Below are positions 39,501-47,937 of a stretch of 64,000 nt of DNA, one piece after another; the first letter of the stretch is position 1; every line of letters begins with the position of its first letter. The notes beneath the pieces were generated by a model that made no database searches, had not been told where the DNA came from, and was given only the letters and a program-made list of their open reading frames with translations. The stretch comes from Serratia liquefaciens (GTDB lineage Bacteria; Pseudomonadota; Gammaproteobacteria; Enterobacterales; Enterobacteriaceae), in contig NZ_CP088930.1 of assembly GCF_027594825.1 (NCBI RefSeq), forward strand, positions 682,001 through 746,000. The letters run 5' to 3'. A program made the translations under genes and the position numbers.

Positions 39501-40217
39501 ATGACTGATTACTCCCCGCTTCTCAACCGCGTTCCCGCTATTCGACACGGTTTCGGCAACAAGAGTGCGCTGCTGCCTGGGCATCTTCAGCCCTACCGCG
39601 CCACCCTGCCGGAAAAAAAGCAGGTACACGGCACACGCATCGTTGACGTCACGCAGGCAGCACAGGCGTGCGGTGAAGCCGATGGGTTCTATACCACCCA
39701 ACCGGGCATTCTGCTCAGCGTGTTAACGGCAGACTGCCTGCCGGTGATTTTCAGCCGCCACGACGGCTCGGCCATTGCTGCCGTGCATGCCGGCTGGCGA
39801 GGGCTGCTGGATGGCGTTCTGGAGCAACTGGCGGCGCGTATCGCCCTAGATGACTCAACTGCCAACTGGATCGCGTCCATCGGCCCTGCGGCCGGCCCAT
39901 GCTGTTATGAGGTGAACGAAGAGCTGGTTGCGCGGTTCAAACAGCAGTTGCCGCTGCCCGCCAGCTTAATCAGCCCCCACTATCGTCACCTGGATCTGGC
40001 CGCGATCGCCGAATCAAAACTTCACGAGCTGGGGTTCGCCGCCGTGGATCATGCCGGGAGCTGCACTATCTGCACGCCAAATACCGATCCGCTCCAGCCA
40101 CAGCGGTTTAAATACACCAGCTATCGGCGTAACAGCCACCGACGCGAACAGGATCCCAGTCACCCTGGCATCACCGGACGCAATCAGTACGCGGCCATTA
40201 TTATCACCGGCGAATAG
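39501..40217 (+). CDS. Laccase-domain (YfiH/PgeF-type) protein
   Basis: A 238-residue member of the Cu-oxidase_4 / YfiH family. It has KKQVHGTRIVDV, the His/Cys-bearing VLTADCLPVIF, AVHAGWRGLLDGVLE and IGPAAGPCCYEV. Relatives are reported as purine nucleoside phosphorylases/adenosine deaminases or as peptidoglycan-editing factors (PgeF). The usual yfiH lies by rluD and clpB, so this is probably an extra paralog. It sits between rlmA and cspC, a place where E. coli has no such gene. Its own terminator follows. Confidence 0.8.
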   Translation: MTDYSPLLNRVPAIRHGFGNKSALLPGHLQPYRATLPEKKQVHGTRIVDVTQAAQACGEADGFYTTQPGILLSVLTADCLPVIFSRHDGSAIAAVHAGWRGLLDGVLEQLAARIALDDSTANWIASIGPAAGPCCYEVNEELVARFKQQLPLPASLISPHYRHLDLAAIAESKLHELGFAAVDHAGSCTICTPNTDPLQPQRFKYTSYRRNSHRREQDPSHPGITGRNQYAAIIITGE

Positions 40218-40225
40218 CAGAAACG

Positions 40226-40254
40226 AAAAAACCCGCACCAAGGCGGGTTTTTTG
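40226..40254. terminator. Terminator between the laccase-domain gene and cspC
   Basis: AAAAACCCGC / GCGGGTTTTTT stem with a CACCAAG-type loop; A-run and T-run allow use by both convergent genes. Confidence 0.88.
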
Positions 40255-40269
40255 TACAGCTGACGCTGA

Positions 40270-40479
40270 TTAGATTGCAGTAACGTTTACTGCAGATGGG
40301 CCTTTCTGGCCATCTTGGATTTCGAACTCAACGTTCTGGCCTTCAGCCAGGGTTTTGAAGCCGTTACCCTGGATTGCAGAGAAGTGTACGAACACGTCTT
40401 TGCTGCCGTCAGCTGGAGTGATGAAACCGAAACCTTTAGATTCGTTGAACCACTTAACTTGACCTTTGATCTTTGCCAT
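40270..40479 (-). CDS. cspC: Cold shock-like protein CspC
   Basis: A 69-residue cold shock domain protein, nearly identical to E. coli CspC. The RNA-binding motifs KGFGFI (RNP1) and VFVHF (RNP2) are intact. It binds single-stranded RNA and affects transcript stability and rpoS expression; it is not cold-inducible in E. coli. Second gene of the yobF-cspC unit, 41 bp after yobF. Confidence 0.97.
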   Translation of the reverse strand: MAKIKGQVKWFNESKGFGFITPADGSKDVFVHFSAIQGNGFKTLAEGQNVEFEIQDGQKGPSAVNVTAI

Positions 40480-40520
40480 CTTGAGTATTTCCTTTGGATT
40501 GTTTAAACCGCCCGTAGGCG

Positions 40521-40637
40521 TTACATAGACAAACTAGAGTCGTTACTGCTTGAGGCACTAAGATAAGGATCGGCAGAGAAGCGGTATTCAACGCTAACGT
40601 TTTTACTCAGAACTTCTTTACTGAAAATGCCACACAT
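40521..40637 (-). CDS. yobF: Small stress protein YobF
   Basis: A 38-residue protein. Its first 27 residues follow E. coli YobF almost exactly ([20 protein letters not shown], then SADPYLSA). E. coli YobF is a 47-residue heat-shock- and stress-induced protein co-transcribed with cspC; this copy is shorter at the C-terminus and ends SSLSM. The conserved place ahead of cspC supports the call. Function is unknown. Confidence 0.88.
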   Translation of the reverse strand: MCGIFSKEVLSKNVSVEYRFSADPYLSASSSNDSSLSM

Positions 40638-41516
40638 ATACAGAACTGTACCTCGTTTTACCCAGATGCGTTATCACATACTCTGTATTCGATGGCAAGC
40701 CATTTTTAATCACTGATGGAGCTGTCGCACATATTTGAAACGGTCGAGAGCAACATAAGCTTAAATAGGCTAAAAGATGTTGAAGCCTTAGCTATTTTCT
40801 GCTTAACACTTACACTGCGCTACACTCCGCATCCTGACTGAATTTTAACAATTCTTTCATCCGATTGACCCATGAATGTTGCAACATATAACCCCAGCTG
40901 GACGCTTAGAACGTTAAAAAATTTGAATCTTTATGGAATTTCTTATACGACATTTGAATATCGATGAACGGGCACATTGGAGACCGGCTGATCCGACCAT
41001 TGGGTTGCCATCCGGACGGCTCAACGCTGGCATAGCCCACTCCTCGGCAATCCCCTCACCTGCAACAGCACAATAATACCAGGGTAAATTATTGCCAGGC
41101 TCTCCGACTGACCACAATTTATGCAGCCGACGCCCTACCATGAAAATCAAATAGCGTGCCACTTTTGGGTGCATAAGCATGCAAAATCAGAATTTACGCA
41201 CTGTCGTCGTGCATTCACAGAGAAATACATCCTCCGTAACGCCGTTAAATAACGGCAATAACCTTAAGGTCAGTGTGAACCTATAGCGAAATTAAATCTT
41301 AAAAACCGAGCGGGTATTTACGCGATCAAAAGCAACGGCGAATTGACGTATTTATTTTATCTTTTATCACGCGTCGGTCCTATTCAGGTCAACCGGTTAG
41401 GCCAAGCTGCGGATATTGCCGTCCGGCAAGCCGGACACATCGCTACAACCTGCGGTGGGACTGGCTTGCGGACGTTTACGAGGGCGAAGCCAGCCCCGCT
41501 TGTCACGGATTAACGC
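40638..41516. other. Long AT-rich gap between yobF and the MBL hydrolase gene
   Basis: About 880 bp without a convincing gene. It must carry the yobF-cspC promoter on the minus strand. An 88-codon minus-strand frame (40914-41180, starting MLMHPKVARYLIF) has no ribosome-binding site or recognisable domain. A 35-codon plus-strand frame starts at 41179. Inverted GC-rich bits near 41405-41510 may end the MBL gene transcript. Possibly decayed sequence. Confidence 0.4.
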
Positions 41517-42515
41517 TTAAGAGTTAGGCTCAAGCAGGATACGCTCACCAATTTTAATTGGCCGGAACCGGTGTTGCTCTATCCCGGCAGAACTCAATGC
41601 CAGTTTTAATTGCTGCGGCGGCTCATCCAATGACTCATCGGCTAATTCAAAAACACCCCAATGGATTGGAATGACCTTCGGAGCGTTTAATTGCTGATAC
41701 AGCGTCACCGACTGTTGCGGATCCATATGCTGTTCCTGCATGAACCAACGTGGTGCATAAGCGCCTATCGGCAACGCCGCCACGTCGAACGGCCCTAAAC
41801 GAGCGCCAATGTCCGCCAGCCGCTCCGAATAGCCGCTGTCGCCCGAAAAATAGAAACGCAGTGCCGGATGATGAATCACCCAACCGCACCATAAAGAGCG
41901 ATTGCGGTCCCACAGGGTGCGCATGCTCCAGTGGCGCGCCGGCGTACTGTGAAACGTCAGGTCGCCCAACTGCAGGCTATCCCACCAATCCAGCTCCTCG
42001 ACCCGTTGCAGGCGATAACGTCGAAACCAACTCTTCAATCCCAACGGGACGATAAAGGTCGCATGTGGAAAACGGCGCGCCAACTGCCTGATGGTGCGCC
42101 GATCGAGATGGTCATAGTGGTTATGCGAGATCAATACCACGTCAACCGTCGGTAACTGCTGTACCGTCAGCGGCGTTGGGGTCTTGCGCTTTGGCCCATA
42201 AAAACTCAACGGCGATGCGCGCTGCGACAACACCGGATCAATCAGGATATAACGGCCTTCAAGACGCAGCAGCATTGAGGCATGCCCCAACCACCAGATA
42301 CCGTTGTCGCTACCGCTGAGATCGGCCTGCTGCCACCAGCTTTGGGTAAACTGTTGGTAACCCATTTGCGGCGGCTTGGGCAAGCCTTGCTGCTTGCGCT
42401 CATCCTGCCAGCGCTTCAAATCCCCTTCCCGGCGCAGAGTAGGCTCCGGGTTACGAAAGCCTTGCGGGGTATGGTGCGCTTTGCCGGCATCATAGTAACG
42501 ATTGGTTATCTTCAA
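41517..42515 (-). CDS. Metallo-beta-lactamase-fold hydrolase (NAPE-PLD-like)
   Basis: A 332-residue MBL-fold protein. The metal motif is SHNHYDHLD, with later ligands in ARHWS, SGDSGY and PIHWG. The order resembles the N-acyl-phosphatidylethanolamine phospholipase D / RomA-like group. The chosen start is a TTG (42515) with GGGAGAG 5 bp upstream, giving MKITNRYYDAGKAHH. An ATG 17 codons earlier (42566) is possible but lacks a ribosome-binding site. No signal peptide. The substrate is unknown; a phosphodiester or lactone is likely. Confidence 0.75.
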   Translation of the reverse strand: MKITNRYYDAGKAHHTPQGFRNPEPTLRREGDLKRWQDERKQQGLPKPPQMGYQQFTQSWWQQADLSGSDNGIWWLGHASMLLRLEGRYILIDPVLSQRASPLSFYGPKRKTPTPLTVQQLPTVDVVLISHNHYDHLDRRTIRQLARRFPHATFIVPLGLKSWFRRYRLQRVEELDWWDSLQLGDLTFHSTPARHWSMRTLWDRNRSLWCGWVIHHPALRFYFSGDSGYSERLADIGARLGPFDVAALPIGAYAPRWFMQEQHMDPQQSVTLYQQLNAPKVIPIHWGVFELADESLDEPPQQLKLALSSAGIEQHRFRPIKIGERILLEPNS

Positions 42516-42738
42516 GTTGCTCTCCCGACCACTGCGGACACCCTGCACGGGCTGATTCGATAACATAACAAGATAGTCGATAGGTGCGCTTTGTGAACCG
42601 TGCTCACCTCAGCGGGGACCTTTTGGGATATTGTGGTGTCACAGTCCCTGTGAGAATGCCAGGGCCGCCTAGAGCCTGTTAAGCAACTCTTAAGATCCTT
42701 GTGTTTTACTTATTAGGACATTCAGAAAAGGAGAAGTT

Positions 42739-43029
42739 ATGAGCCGTTCTACATCACGCAAATCACGTGTTCGCATGGGCCGTATCCGTAGCGCGATGCT
42801 GGCGCAGATGCAGTATTGGAAAATGTATGCCGCGATGAAGCTGCGCCGCGTACGAGTGCCGGCACCGGTGGTGCTGGTGTTTGGCGCGATGGTGAGTTTT
42901 TTCATGCTGGCCGTGTTGATGCTTAGCGTGGTCGCTATCGATGTCATCACCACGGTATTCCTGCTGTGCAGGAAACTGTTGGGATTGGGCCGCGCCGCAC
43001 CGGGCAATGCCTTTATGCCACGCAGCTAA
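42739..43029 (+). CDS. Small basic membrane protein, unknown
   Basis: A 96-residue protein. The first 38 residues are very basic (RSTSRKSRVRMGRIRS, KLRRVRVP), then a long hydrophobic helix spans about residues 42-68 (VVLVFGAMVSFFMLAVLMLS and on), with a short tail. A strong AAGGAG ribosome-binding site precedes the ATG. No family recognised. It is convergent with the pheP-like gene, with a hairpin between. Confidence 0.7.
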   Translation: MSRSTSRKSRVRMGRIRSAMLAQMQYWKMYAAMKLRRVRVPAPVVLVFGAMVSFFMLAVLMLSVVAIDVITTVFLLCRKLLGLGRAAPGNAFMPRS

Positions 43030-43037
43030 ATGTGAAT

Positions 43038-43059
43038 CGGAGGCGCAAAATGCGCCTCC
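43038..43059. terminator. Hairpin between the basic membrane protein and pheP-like genes
   Basis: GGAGGCGCA / TGCGCCTCC with a 3-nt A loop, in the 38-bp gap between convergent stop codons. No strong T-run. Confidence 0.6.
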
Positions 43060-43067
43060 ATTAAACC

Positions 43068-44435
43068 TTAACGCCGAACGTTAGCGCCTTTGCGGCGCGT
43101 CAGCTTGAATCCTACCCACAACAGCAAGATCCACACCGGCATCAGCAACACCGAGATACGGATCCCCTCGCTGAAATACATGATGACCAGGATCAGACTG
43201 AGGAACACCAGGCACAAATAGTTGCCGAACGGGTACCACAGCGCCTTAAAGCTCGGGATCACGCCCTGACGGTTTTTCGCCGCGCGAAAGCGCAAATGCG
43301 CCAGGCAAATCATCACCCAGTTAATCACCAGCGTGGACACCACCAGCGCCATCAGCAATTCAAACGCCTTGCCGGGCATCACATAGTTGATCAGAACGCC
43401 GACAGAGGTCACCAGCGCCGACAGCGCAATCGACAACACTGGCACGCCACGCTTGTTCACCCGGGTCAACGCCTTGGGCGCATTGCCCTGCGTAGCCAGG
43501 CCGAACAGCATGCGGCTGTTGGCGTAGACGCCGCTGTTGTATACCGACAGCGCCGCCGTCAGGACCACCACGTTAAGCAGGGTCGCCACCAGGCTGCTGT
43601 CCAACGCATGGAAGATCATCACGAACGGGCTGCCACCCTCGACCACTTTGTCCCACGGATAAAGCGACAGCAGGACCGTTAGCGAACCAATATAAAAAAT
43701 CAGGATGCGGTAAACCACCTGATTGGTGGCCTTGGGGATACTGCGGCGCGGATCGGCGGCTTCGGCCGCGGTAATACCGACCATTTCCAGGCCGCCGAAC
43801 GAGAACATGATCACCGCCATCGCCATCACCAGCCCGCTGATGCCGTGCGGCATAAAGCCCCCCTGCTCCCACAGGTTGTTGAGGCTGGCTTGCGGACCGC
43901 CGTTGCCGCTGGCCAGCAGCCAGGCACCGAACAGGATCATACCGACAATCGCCACCACCTTGATGATGGCAAACCAAAACTCGGTCTCGCCATACAGTCG
44001 GACATTGACCAGGTTGATCAAATTAATCAGAACAAAGAACACCGCGGCGGAAACCCAGGTCGGGATGTCCGGCCACCAGTACTGAATATAAATACCGACG
44101 GCGGTCAGTTCGGCCATGCCGACCAAAATGAACATCGCCCAGTAGTTCCAACCGGAAAGAAAACCGGCGAAATCGCCCCAATATTTATAAGCGAAGTGGC
44201 TGAACGACCCGGCAACCGGCTCCTCGACCACCATCTCCCCCAGCTGACGCATAATCAGGAAGGCAATGAACCCGCCGATGGCATAGCCCAGCAAGACCGA
44301 AGGGCCGGCCATTTTAATGGTCTGCGCAATGCCGAGAAACAGGCCGGTGCCAATGGCGCCGCCCAGGGCGATAAGTTGTATGTGTCTGTTTTTTAAACCG
44401 CGTTTTAGCGGGGTATCCTGCTGCTGACCGCCCAT
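43068..44435 (-). CDS. pheP: Aromatic amino acid permease, PheP-like
   Basis: A 455-residue APC-family transporter with about 12 helices. The N-terminus LKRGLKNRHIQLIALGGAIGTGLFLG is shared by AroP and PheP. Several stretches favour PheP: MAGPSVLLGYAIGG, LVGMAELTAVGIYIQYW, LVNVRLYGETEFWFA and INWVMICLAHLRFRAA. Expected to import phenylalanine with protons. The ATG at 44435 follows GAGGATAAG; a much longer frame upstream is not conserved. Specificity between phenylalanine and other aromatic amino acids cannot be decided by eye. Confidence 0.85.
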   Translation of the reverse strand: MGGQQQDTPLKRGLKNRHIQLIALGGAIGTGLFLGIAQTIKMAGPSVLLGYAIGGFIAFLIMRQLGEMVVEEPVAGSFSHFAYKYWGDFAGFLSGWNYWAMFILVGMAELTAVGIYIQYWWPDIPTWVSAAVFFVLINLINLVNVRLYGETEFWFAIIKVVAIVGMILFGAWLLASGNGGPQASLNNLWEQGGFMPHGISGLVMAMAVIMFSFGGLEMVGITAAEAADPRRSIPKATNQVVYRILIFYIGSLTVLLSLYPWDKVVEGGSPFVMIFHALDSSLVATLLNVVVLTAALSVYNSGVYANSRMLFGLATQGNAPKALTRVNKRGVPVLSIALSALVTSVGVLINYVMPGKAFELLMALVVSTLVINWVMICLAHLRFRAAKNRQGVIPSFKALWYPFGNYLCLVFLSLILVIMYFSEGIRISVLLMPVWILLLWVGFKLTRRKGANVRR

Positions 44436-44611
44436 CTTATCCTCATATGGCGTGGGATCCTGGCGCTGTTGCACAAGATTTCGCCATTCAATAAATGTAT
44501 CTGCGGGCGGCTTTTTAACACTTAACCCCGTGAGCATCAAGGAGTAGCACCCCGGCGACGTCGGCCAAGGCGCTATTTTATGCTGGGATTAACGGCAGTA
44601 AGGGCAGGTTT

Positions 44612-44848
44612 TTAGCTGGACAGACCGCAAAGTTTGGTCAGGTTGCGGGCACCAATCATCAGCGTGGCGACGTAGGACTGGCGGCGTGTTACCACCTCTA
44701 CCGCCACGCGATCGTTTTGATATTTTATCAGATAGGTTGACGGCCAGCCCTGTCGGCGCTGACCAAAGCTTTCGGCATGACGATCGATTGCCGCGTGGGC
44801 AATCACCAGATGAGACAAGTTTTTATCACCTTTAATAATGCGCTTCAT
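44612..44848 (-). CDS. Small DUF4060-like protein
   Basis: A 78-residue basic protein starting MKRIIKGDKNLSHLVIAHAA, with VEVVTRRQSYVATLMIGARNL near the end. This pattern recalls the DUF4060 family of small proteins found in lambdoid prophages, but the assignment is tentative. A GGAG lies 9 bp before the ATG. It is next to another phage-type small gene, and neither is part of an intact prophage. Confidence 0.55.
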   Translation of the reverse strand: MKRIIKGDKNLSHLVIAHAAIDRHAESFGQRRQGWPSTYLIKYQNDRVAVEVVTRRQSYVATLMIGARNLTKLCGLSS

Positions 44849-44915
44849 AAACAGGCTCCGCCAGAGACAGTTCTGTTGTCATAAAAAGGGAAAAATCATC
44901 AGTAATTCTGGTGTT

Positions 44916-45230
44916 TCAACGGATCATTTCGTTGGCTTGTTGGCTCAGCAGGAAGCAGATCATTGCCGCGCGCAGCGGGCTGCTACTGTCTGCCTGCCAT
45001 TCGCCGCGTTGGGTGATCATGCTCGCCTGCCACTGGGGATTATCGCCCTGGCTGTCGGCATTCAGGCTGATTTTATTGGCGCAGATAATCGGCCAGGCAT
45101 CGGAGGGATTCTTGCAATAGTCTTTACCTTTCACGCCGCCGTAGGGATACCATTTGTCCGGATTTTCTCCGGTGATCAACGCAATGCTACGGTTCACCTC
45201 GGCGTCGCTTTCTTCATACCATTTAATCAT
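44916..45230 (-). CDS. NinX-like (DUF2591) phage protein
   Basis: A 104-residue protein. The core NPSDAWPIICANKISLNAD, followed by a region ending RAAMICFLLSQQ, fits the phage NinX/DUF2591 family found in the nin region of lambdoid phages and as isolated chromosomal genes. Function is not known. It is 67 bp upstream of the DUF4060-like gene, in the same orientation. A small phage-derived island between pheP and fosA is inferred. Confidence 0.65.
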   Translation of the reverse strand: MIKWYEESDAEVNRSIALITGENPDKWYPYGGVKGKDYCKNPSDAWPIICANKISLNADSQGDNPQWQASMITQRGEWQADSSSPLRAAMICFLLSQQANEMIR

Positions 45231-45399
45231 CGGCTTTATCCATCTTTCGTAGAGTTGGCGCTACATTACGATGCCAATACGACAGATTTATGACAACGCG
45301 AGGGCTTTCCACATTATCTCTACTAATGTTTTTTCGGCTTTATCTTTTCCTGGGCGCTGATTACACTTTTTCCCTGTTTTCTTGCGCAGGAATGCCGAC

Positions 45400-45807
45400 A
45401 TGTTGACTGGCCTCAACCATCTGACGCTTGCAGTAAGCGACGTCAACCGCAGCTTCAATTTTTACAGCAACCTGTTGGGTTTTGTCCCACATGCTCGCTG
45501 GCAGAATGGCGCTTACCTGTCTCTCGGGGAGCTGTGGCTGTGTTTGTCATGGGACGACGCACGAGCCAAAAATTCAGCAAAGGATTACACCCATTATGCG
45601 TTCAGCGTGGCACCGGCAGATTTTGCCAAGGTCGCATCGCGGCTGCGCCAGGCAGAGGTTGAGGAGTGGAAAACCAACCGTAGCGAGGGCGAGTCGCTGT
45701 ACTTTCTTGACCCGGACGGACACCAATTGGAAATTCACGGCGGCGATCTGGCCAGTCGGTTGGCGGCGTGTCGCGCAACGCCCTATCAGGGAATGGAATT
45801 TTTCTAA
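45400..45807 (+). CDS. fosA: FosA-family fosfomycin thiol transferase
   Basis: A 135-residue VOC-fold metalloenzyme that adds glutathione to fosfomycin. The metal ligands fit the family: His7 (GLNHLTLAV), a His in DYTHYAFSV, and a Glu in HQLEIHGGD. The potassium/substrate loop [15 protein letters not shown] and the end [11 protein letters not shown] are kept. The ATG at 45400 is used; a TTG six codons earlier is unlikely. Chromosomal fosA is common in Serratia. Resistance is inferred, not shown. Confidence 0.92.
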   Translation: MLTGLNHLTLAVSDVNRSFNFYSNLLGFVPHARWQNGAYLSLGELWLCLSWDDARAKNSAKDYTHYAFSVAPADFAKVASRLRQAEVEEWKTNRSEGESLYFLDPDGHQLEIHGGDLASRLAACRATPYQGMEFF

Positions 45808-45814
45808 GCGATGC

Positions 45815-45842
45815 GGGTGGCGCACACTGTGGTACGCCACCC
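45815..45842. terminator. Hairpin between fosA and yebO
   Basis: GGGTGGCG / CGCCACCC with a 12-nt centre that can extend the pairing, between convergent stops. No clear T-run. Confidence 0.5.
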
Positions 45843-45856
45843 GGCAGAAAGTTTGA

Positions 45857-46129
45857 TTAACGCTCGGGGATAAAACCTTTGAAATCCAGCGCCGGGCTGA
45901 GATCGTCATCGTCGGTCACGCTATCGCCACGCGCGCTTTGCGCCAGGCTTTTCAACAATGCAGTCTGCTGACGCTGCTGCTCGGCAATTTCCTGCAGCAG
46001 ACGGACCTGTTCATTGGCGCGCACACTGGCACGATTCACCAGGAACCAGACCCATAATCCCACCAACAGCGCCAGCACCGCGAGGGCCAGCGAAAGCAGG
46101 CTATTCGAACCAAAACCTAAATCGTACAT
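45857..46129 (-). CDS. yebO: YebO-family membrane protein
   Basis: A 90-residue protein. A single N-terminal membrane helix (about residues 9-31, LLSLALAVLALLVGLWVWFL) is followed by a cytoplasmic coiled-coil-like stretch NEQVRLLQEIAEQQRQQTAL and an acidic tail ending PER. The helix-to-NRAS-to-NEQ layout corresponds to E. coli YebO, which also sits between yobF/cspC and mgrB. Start ATG at 46129; a TTG two codons earlier is possible. Function is unknown. Confidence 0.8.
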   Translation of the reverse strand: MYDLGFGSNSLLSLALAVLALLVGLWVWFLVNRASVRANEQVRLLQEIAEQQRQQTALLKSLAQSARGDSVTDDDDLSPALDFKGFIPER

Positions 46130-46228
46130 GGACAACCCTATCTACTGCTAAAAACAGGCGGACATCTTAGCACCCCGGGTGCGGGCACGAACATCTTGAT
46201 AGTAAATTGTTATGCACCGCTGCGCATC

Positions 46229-46387
46229 TCACCAGGGAATGAAACGGGTCACGGAACACACCCCCAACGCAAAGGAGCCTCCCTCATCGCAGTAGCTATC
46301 GAGCGCCAGCAGATAAAAAAACAGACAGGCCGCGAGGAACGCCACTATCACGAGGACTTTTTTTCGCAACAAATTTAGCAGCCTCAT
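46229..46387 (-). CDS. mgrB: PhoQ feedback inhibitor MgrB
   Basis: A 52-residue small inner membrane protein. A basic N-terminus (RLLNLLRKK) leads to one membrane helix (about 11-29), then a short periplasmic domain with Cys33 and Cys44 and the ending CSVTRFIPW. E. coli MgrB has the same 11-residue Cys spacing and ends QFIPW. MgrB binds PhoQ and dampens its kinase activity; its loss gives polymyxin resistance in Klebsiella. The gene follows a PhoP-like repeat. Too short for standard ORF lists, but the match is convincing. Confidence 0.92.
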   Translation of the reverse strand: MRLLNLLRKKVLVIVAFLAACLFFYLLALDSYCDEGGSFALGVCSVTRFIPW

Positions 46388-46428
46388 TGTTATCTTGATA
46401 ATTTGTTGTGCATGCTATCACAGCTAAC

Positions 46429-46445
46429 TTAAACGAAGTTTAACC
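46429..46445 (-). promoter_or_regulatory. PhoP-box-like repeat of mgrB
   Basis: On the minus strand GGTTAA-ACTTC-GTTTAA, a direct repeat with 11-bp period close to the PhoP box (T/G)GTTTA-N5-(T/G)GTTTA. A GATAGC -10-like element follows about 9 bp downstream, the usual PhoP arrangement. It lies about 40 bp before the mgrB start. Confidence 0.6.
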
Positions 46446-46550
46446 TGTCGTTTAGAATCCGTTTTGACGATGACTTTTCAGATTGTTACCGTTGCAGCCT
46501 GCGTCGGCGCGTGGCTATATCGCAACGACGGTAAATAACCAGGAGTCATA

Positions 46551-46784
46551 ATGAGTAAGCTGATTAAAGGGTTGCTGCTACTGGCAGTGGTGTATGGCGT
46601 ATTTTTGTTTTCGGGATATGGCGTATTGGTCGGCAGCAACAAGAACGTAGCTGGCCTGGGATTGCAGTGTAAATACATGACCGCACGCAATGTGGTAATT
46701 GCGCAGTATCTGCACGGTGACAACGGCGTCATTGGCGTGGCCGACTGTCCGCTGTTCAAGAAAGTCGAAACGGTGGTGGATTGA
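46551..46784 (+). CDS. yobH: YobH-family protein
   Basis: A 77-residue protein. An N-terminal hydrophobic helix (LIKGLLLLAVVYGVFLF) precedes the family motif SGYGVLVGSNKNVAGLGLQC, then YMTARNV, QYLH and DCPL. Two Cys residues (C40 and C66) lie in what is probably the exported domain. Very similar to E. coli YobH, which lies beside mgrB and kdgR. Function is unknown. Confidence 0.9.
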   Translation: MSKLIKGLLLLAVVYGVFLFSGYGVLVGSNKNVAGLGLQCKYMTARNVVIAQYLHGDNGVIGVADCPLFKKVETVVD

Positions 46785-46796
46785 TCACCACCGCCC

Positions 46797-46821
46797 GAAA
46801 CCGTCGCTAAGCGGCGGTTTC
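46797..46821. terminator. Hairpin between yobH and the YecF-like gene
   Basis: GAAACCGTCGC / GCGGCGGTTTC with TAA loop and one mismatch, between convergent stops. Confidence 0.55.
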
Positions 46822-46825
46822 CTCA

Positions 46826-47065
46826 TCAGTTACGGGTAAACTTCATCTCTATCAGCGCAATCGCTTTTTCGATCGCCCTGCGGGTCACGGGATCGGCGCC
46901 GGCAGGATGAGTGGAGAAATCGATGCTTTTCAACTGGCTTGCCATCTTGTCGCGCACCTCGGTCGGTGCGATAACGTCGATAACATCCAGAATCTGTTTG
47001 ATCACCAGTTGGCAGGCAACCAGGTCGGAGGCCAATTCCTGATCGTTGCTCAGCATGTCGGACAT
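46826..47065 (-). CDS. DUF2594 (YecF-like) small protein
   Basis: A 79-residue helical protein. The stretch [20 protein letters not shown], with [15 protein letters not shown] near the end, resembles the DUF2594 family typified by E. coli YecF. The ATG at 47065 follows AAGGAAAG. The resemblance is moderate, so no symbol is given. Function of the family is unknown. Confidence 0.65.
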   Translation of the reverse strand: MSDMLSNDQELASDLVACQLVIKQILDVIDVIAPTEVRDKMASQLKSIDFSTHPAGADPVTRRAIEKAIALIEMKFTRN

Positions 47066-47266
47066 AATTACTTTCCTTCTTGATTCAGTCGCCGCACAGA
47101 ATAGCATGCCACCTGGCGCTTTACCGCCCCCAGGCCGCTTGCCGCTGAATTTTCAACGTTATTGCGCATTGGGCGCCAAAATGCCCGGCTGAATTGGCCT
47201 ATACTTAATGTTTAAGTAACGCGCTTACCGGCGCATCCTTCAGCCACACCCCAACAGGAGAAAGTT

Positions 47267-47479
47267 ATGGCAAACCACAATGTGAAATCCTGGGCCACCG
47301 TGCGTGAAACCTCGGTTGAGATCGCGGAGGCAATTTTTGAGCTGGCAAAAAACGATGAGGTTCTGGCACAGAAAATCTGGGAGGAAGGCAGTGACGAAGC
47401 GTTGCAACTGGCTTTCACCAAAACCAGTGCCGACCAGCTGTACTGGGGCGAAGAAACCGTAGAGCGAAAAAACGTCTAA
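47267..47479 (+). CDS. yccJ: YccJ-family protein
   Basis: A 70-residue acidic protein closely similar to E. coli YccJ. It has [32 protein letters not shown], and the end [19 protein letters not shown] ribosome-binding site precedes the ATG. In E. coli it lies by wrbA and function is not known. A strong terminator follows 19 bp after the stop. Confidence 0.93.
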   Translation: MANHNVKSWATVRETSVEIAEAIFELAKNDEVLAQKIWEEGSDEALQLAFTKTSADQLYWGEETVERKNV

Positions 47480-47497
47480 TCCACGCAAGCTCACCAA

Positions 47498-47532
47498 TAA
47501 AAAGCCCGGGTCACTGTTGCGCCCAGGCTTTT
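47498..47532. terminator. yccJ terminator
   Basis: AAAAAGCC-c-GGG / CCC-a-GGCTTTTT with one internal mismatch and a 13-nt loop. A-run and T-run on the two sides make it usable in both directions. Confidence 0.85.
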
Positions 47533-47578
47533 TCGGTTTTCGGTCAACCCCGGCTTGGGGTCATGTTGTTCCCTGAAA

Positions 47579-47692
47579 TCACGGCTCTTCACCTCCCACA
47601 CCTTCCGCATTATTCATTCTCATCACCGGCGTCACCATAAAAGCGACAACGCCTACAATCACAACCAGAGTAATAATCACTGTCATTAACAT
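47579..47692 (-). CDS. Small membrane protein, 37 residues
   Basis: A frame of 37 codons beginning MLMTVIITLVVIVGVV. One hydrophobic helix spans about residues 3-22, followed by RMNN and an acidic Gly/Glu tail. A GGGGTGAT stretch at suitable spacing precedes the ATG. The yccJ terminator downstream could end its transcript. Unknown family; expression not shown. Confidence 0.45.
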   Translation of the reverse strand: MLMTVIITLVVIVGVVAFMVTPVMRMNNAEGVGGEEP

Positions 47693-47876
47693 GCGATCAC
47701 CCCATCAACGCTGAATTGTCACGGCTGACTCTGCTTTGGCGGTTTTTTTTTGCGACCAGAACCACTGTGGTATCAGCGGTAGCGGGCAACCTCAGATTAG
47801 CCGTTTTTCCTTCCGCCTGACAAGCTGCCTGACGATGGTTTTTCCGAATAATTTCGCCTGGGTGACGGCGGCCTTT

Positions 47877-47904
47877 TTGTCCATGGCGGCAAGTTGTGTA
47901 TACT
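47877..47904 (+). promoter_or_regulatory. Candidate promoter of the AraC-type regulator
   Basis: TTGTCC at 47877-47882 and TATACT at 47899-47904, with a 16-bp spacer, ending 33 bp before the regulator's ATG. Confidence 0.45.
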
Positions 47905-47937
47905 TCAGCGCTATGTAGATCTCACACAGACGCACTG

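Noticed and set aside
40914..41180. An 88-codon minus-strand frame in the yobF-MBL gap.
   Set aside because: No ribosome-binding site and no domain. Composition is not clearly protein-like. Left as part of the described gap.
41179..41286. A 35-codon plus-strand frame in the same gap.
   Set aside because: No ribosome-binding site or conserved features, and it overlaps the start of the equally doubtful opposite frame.
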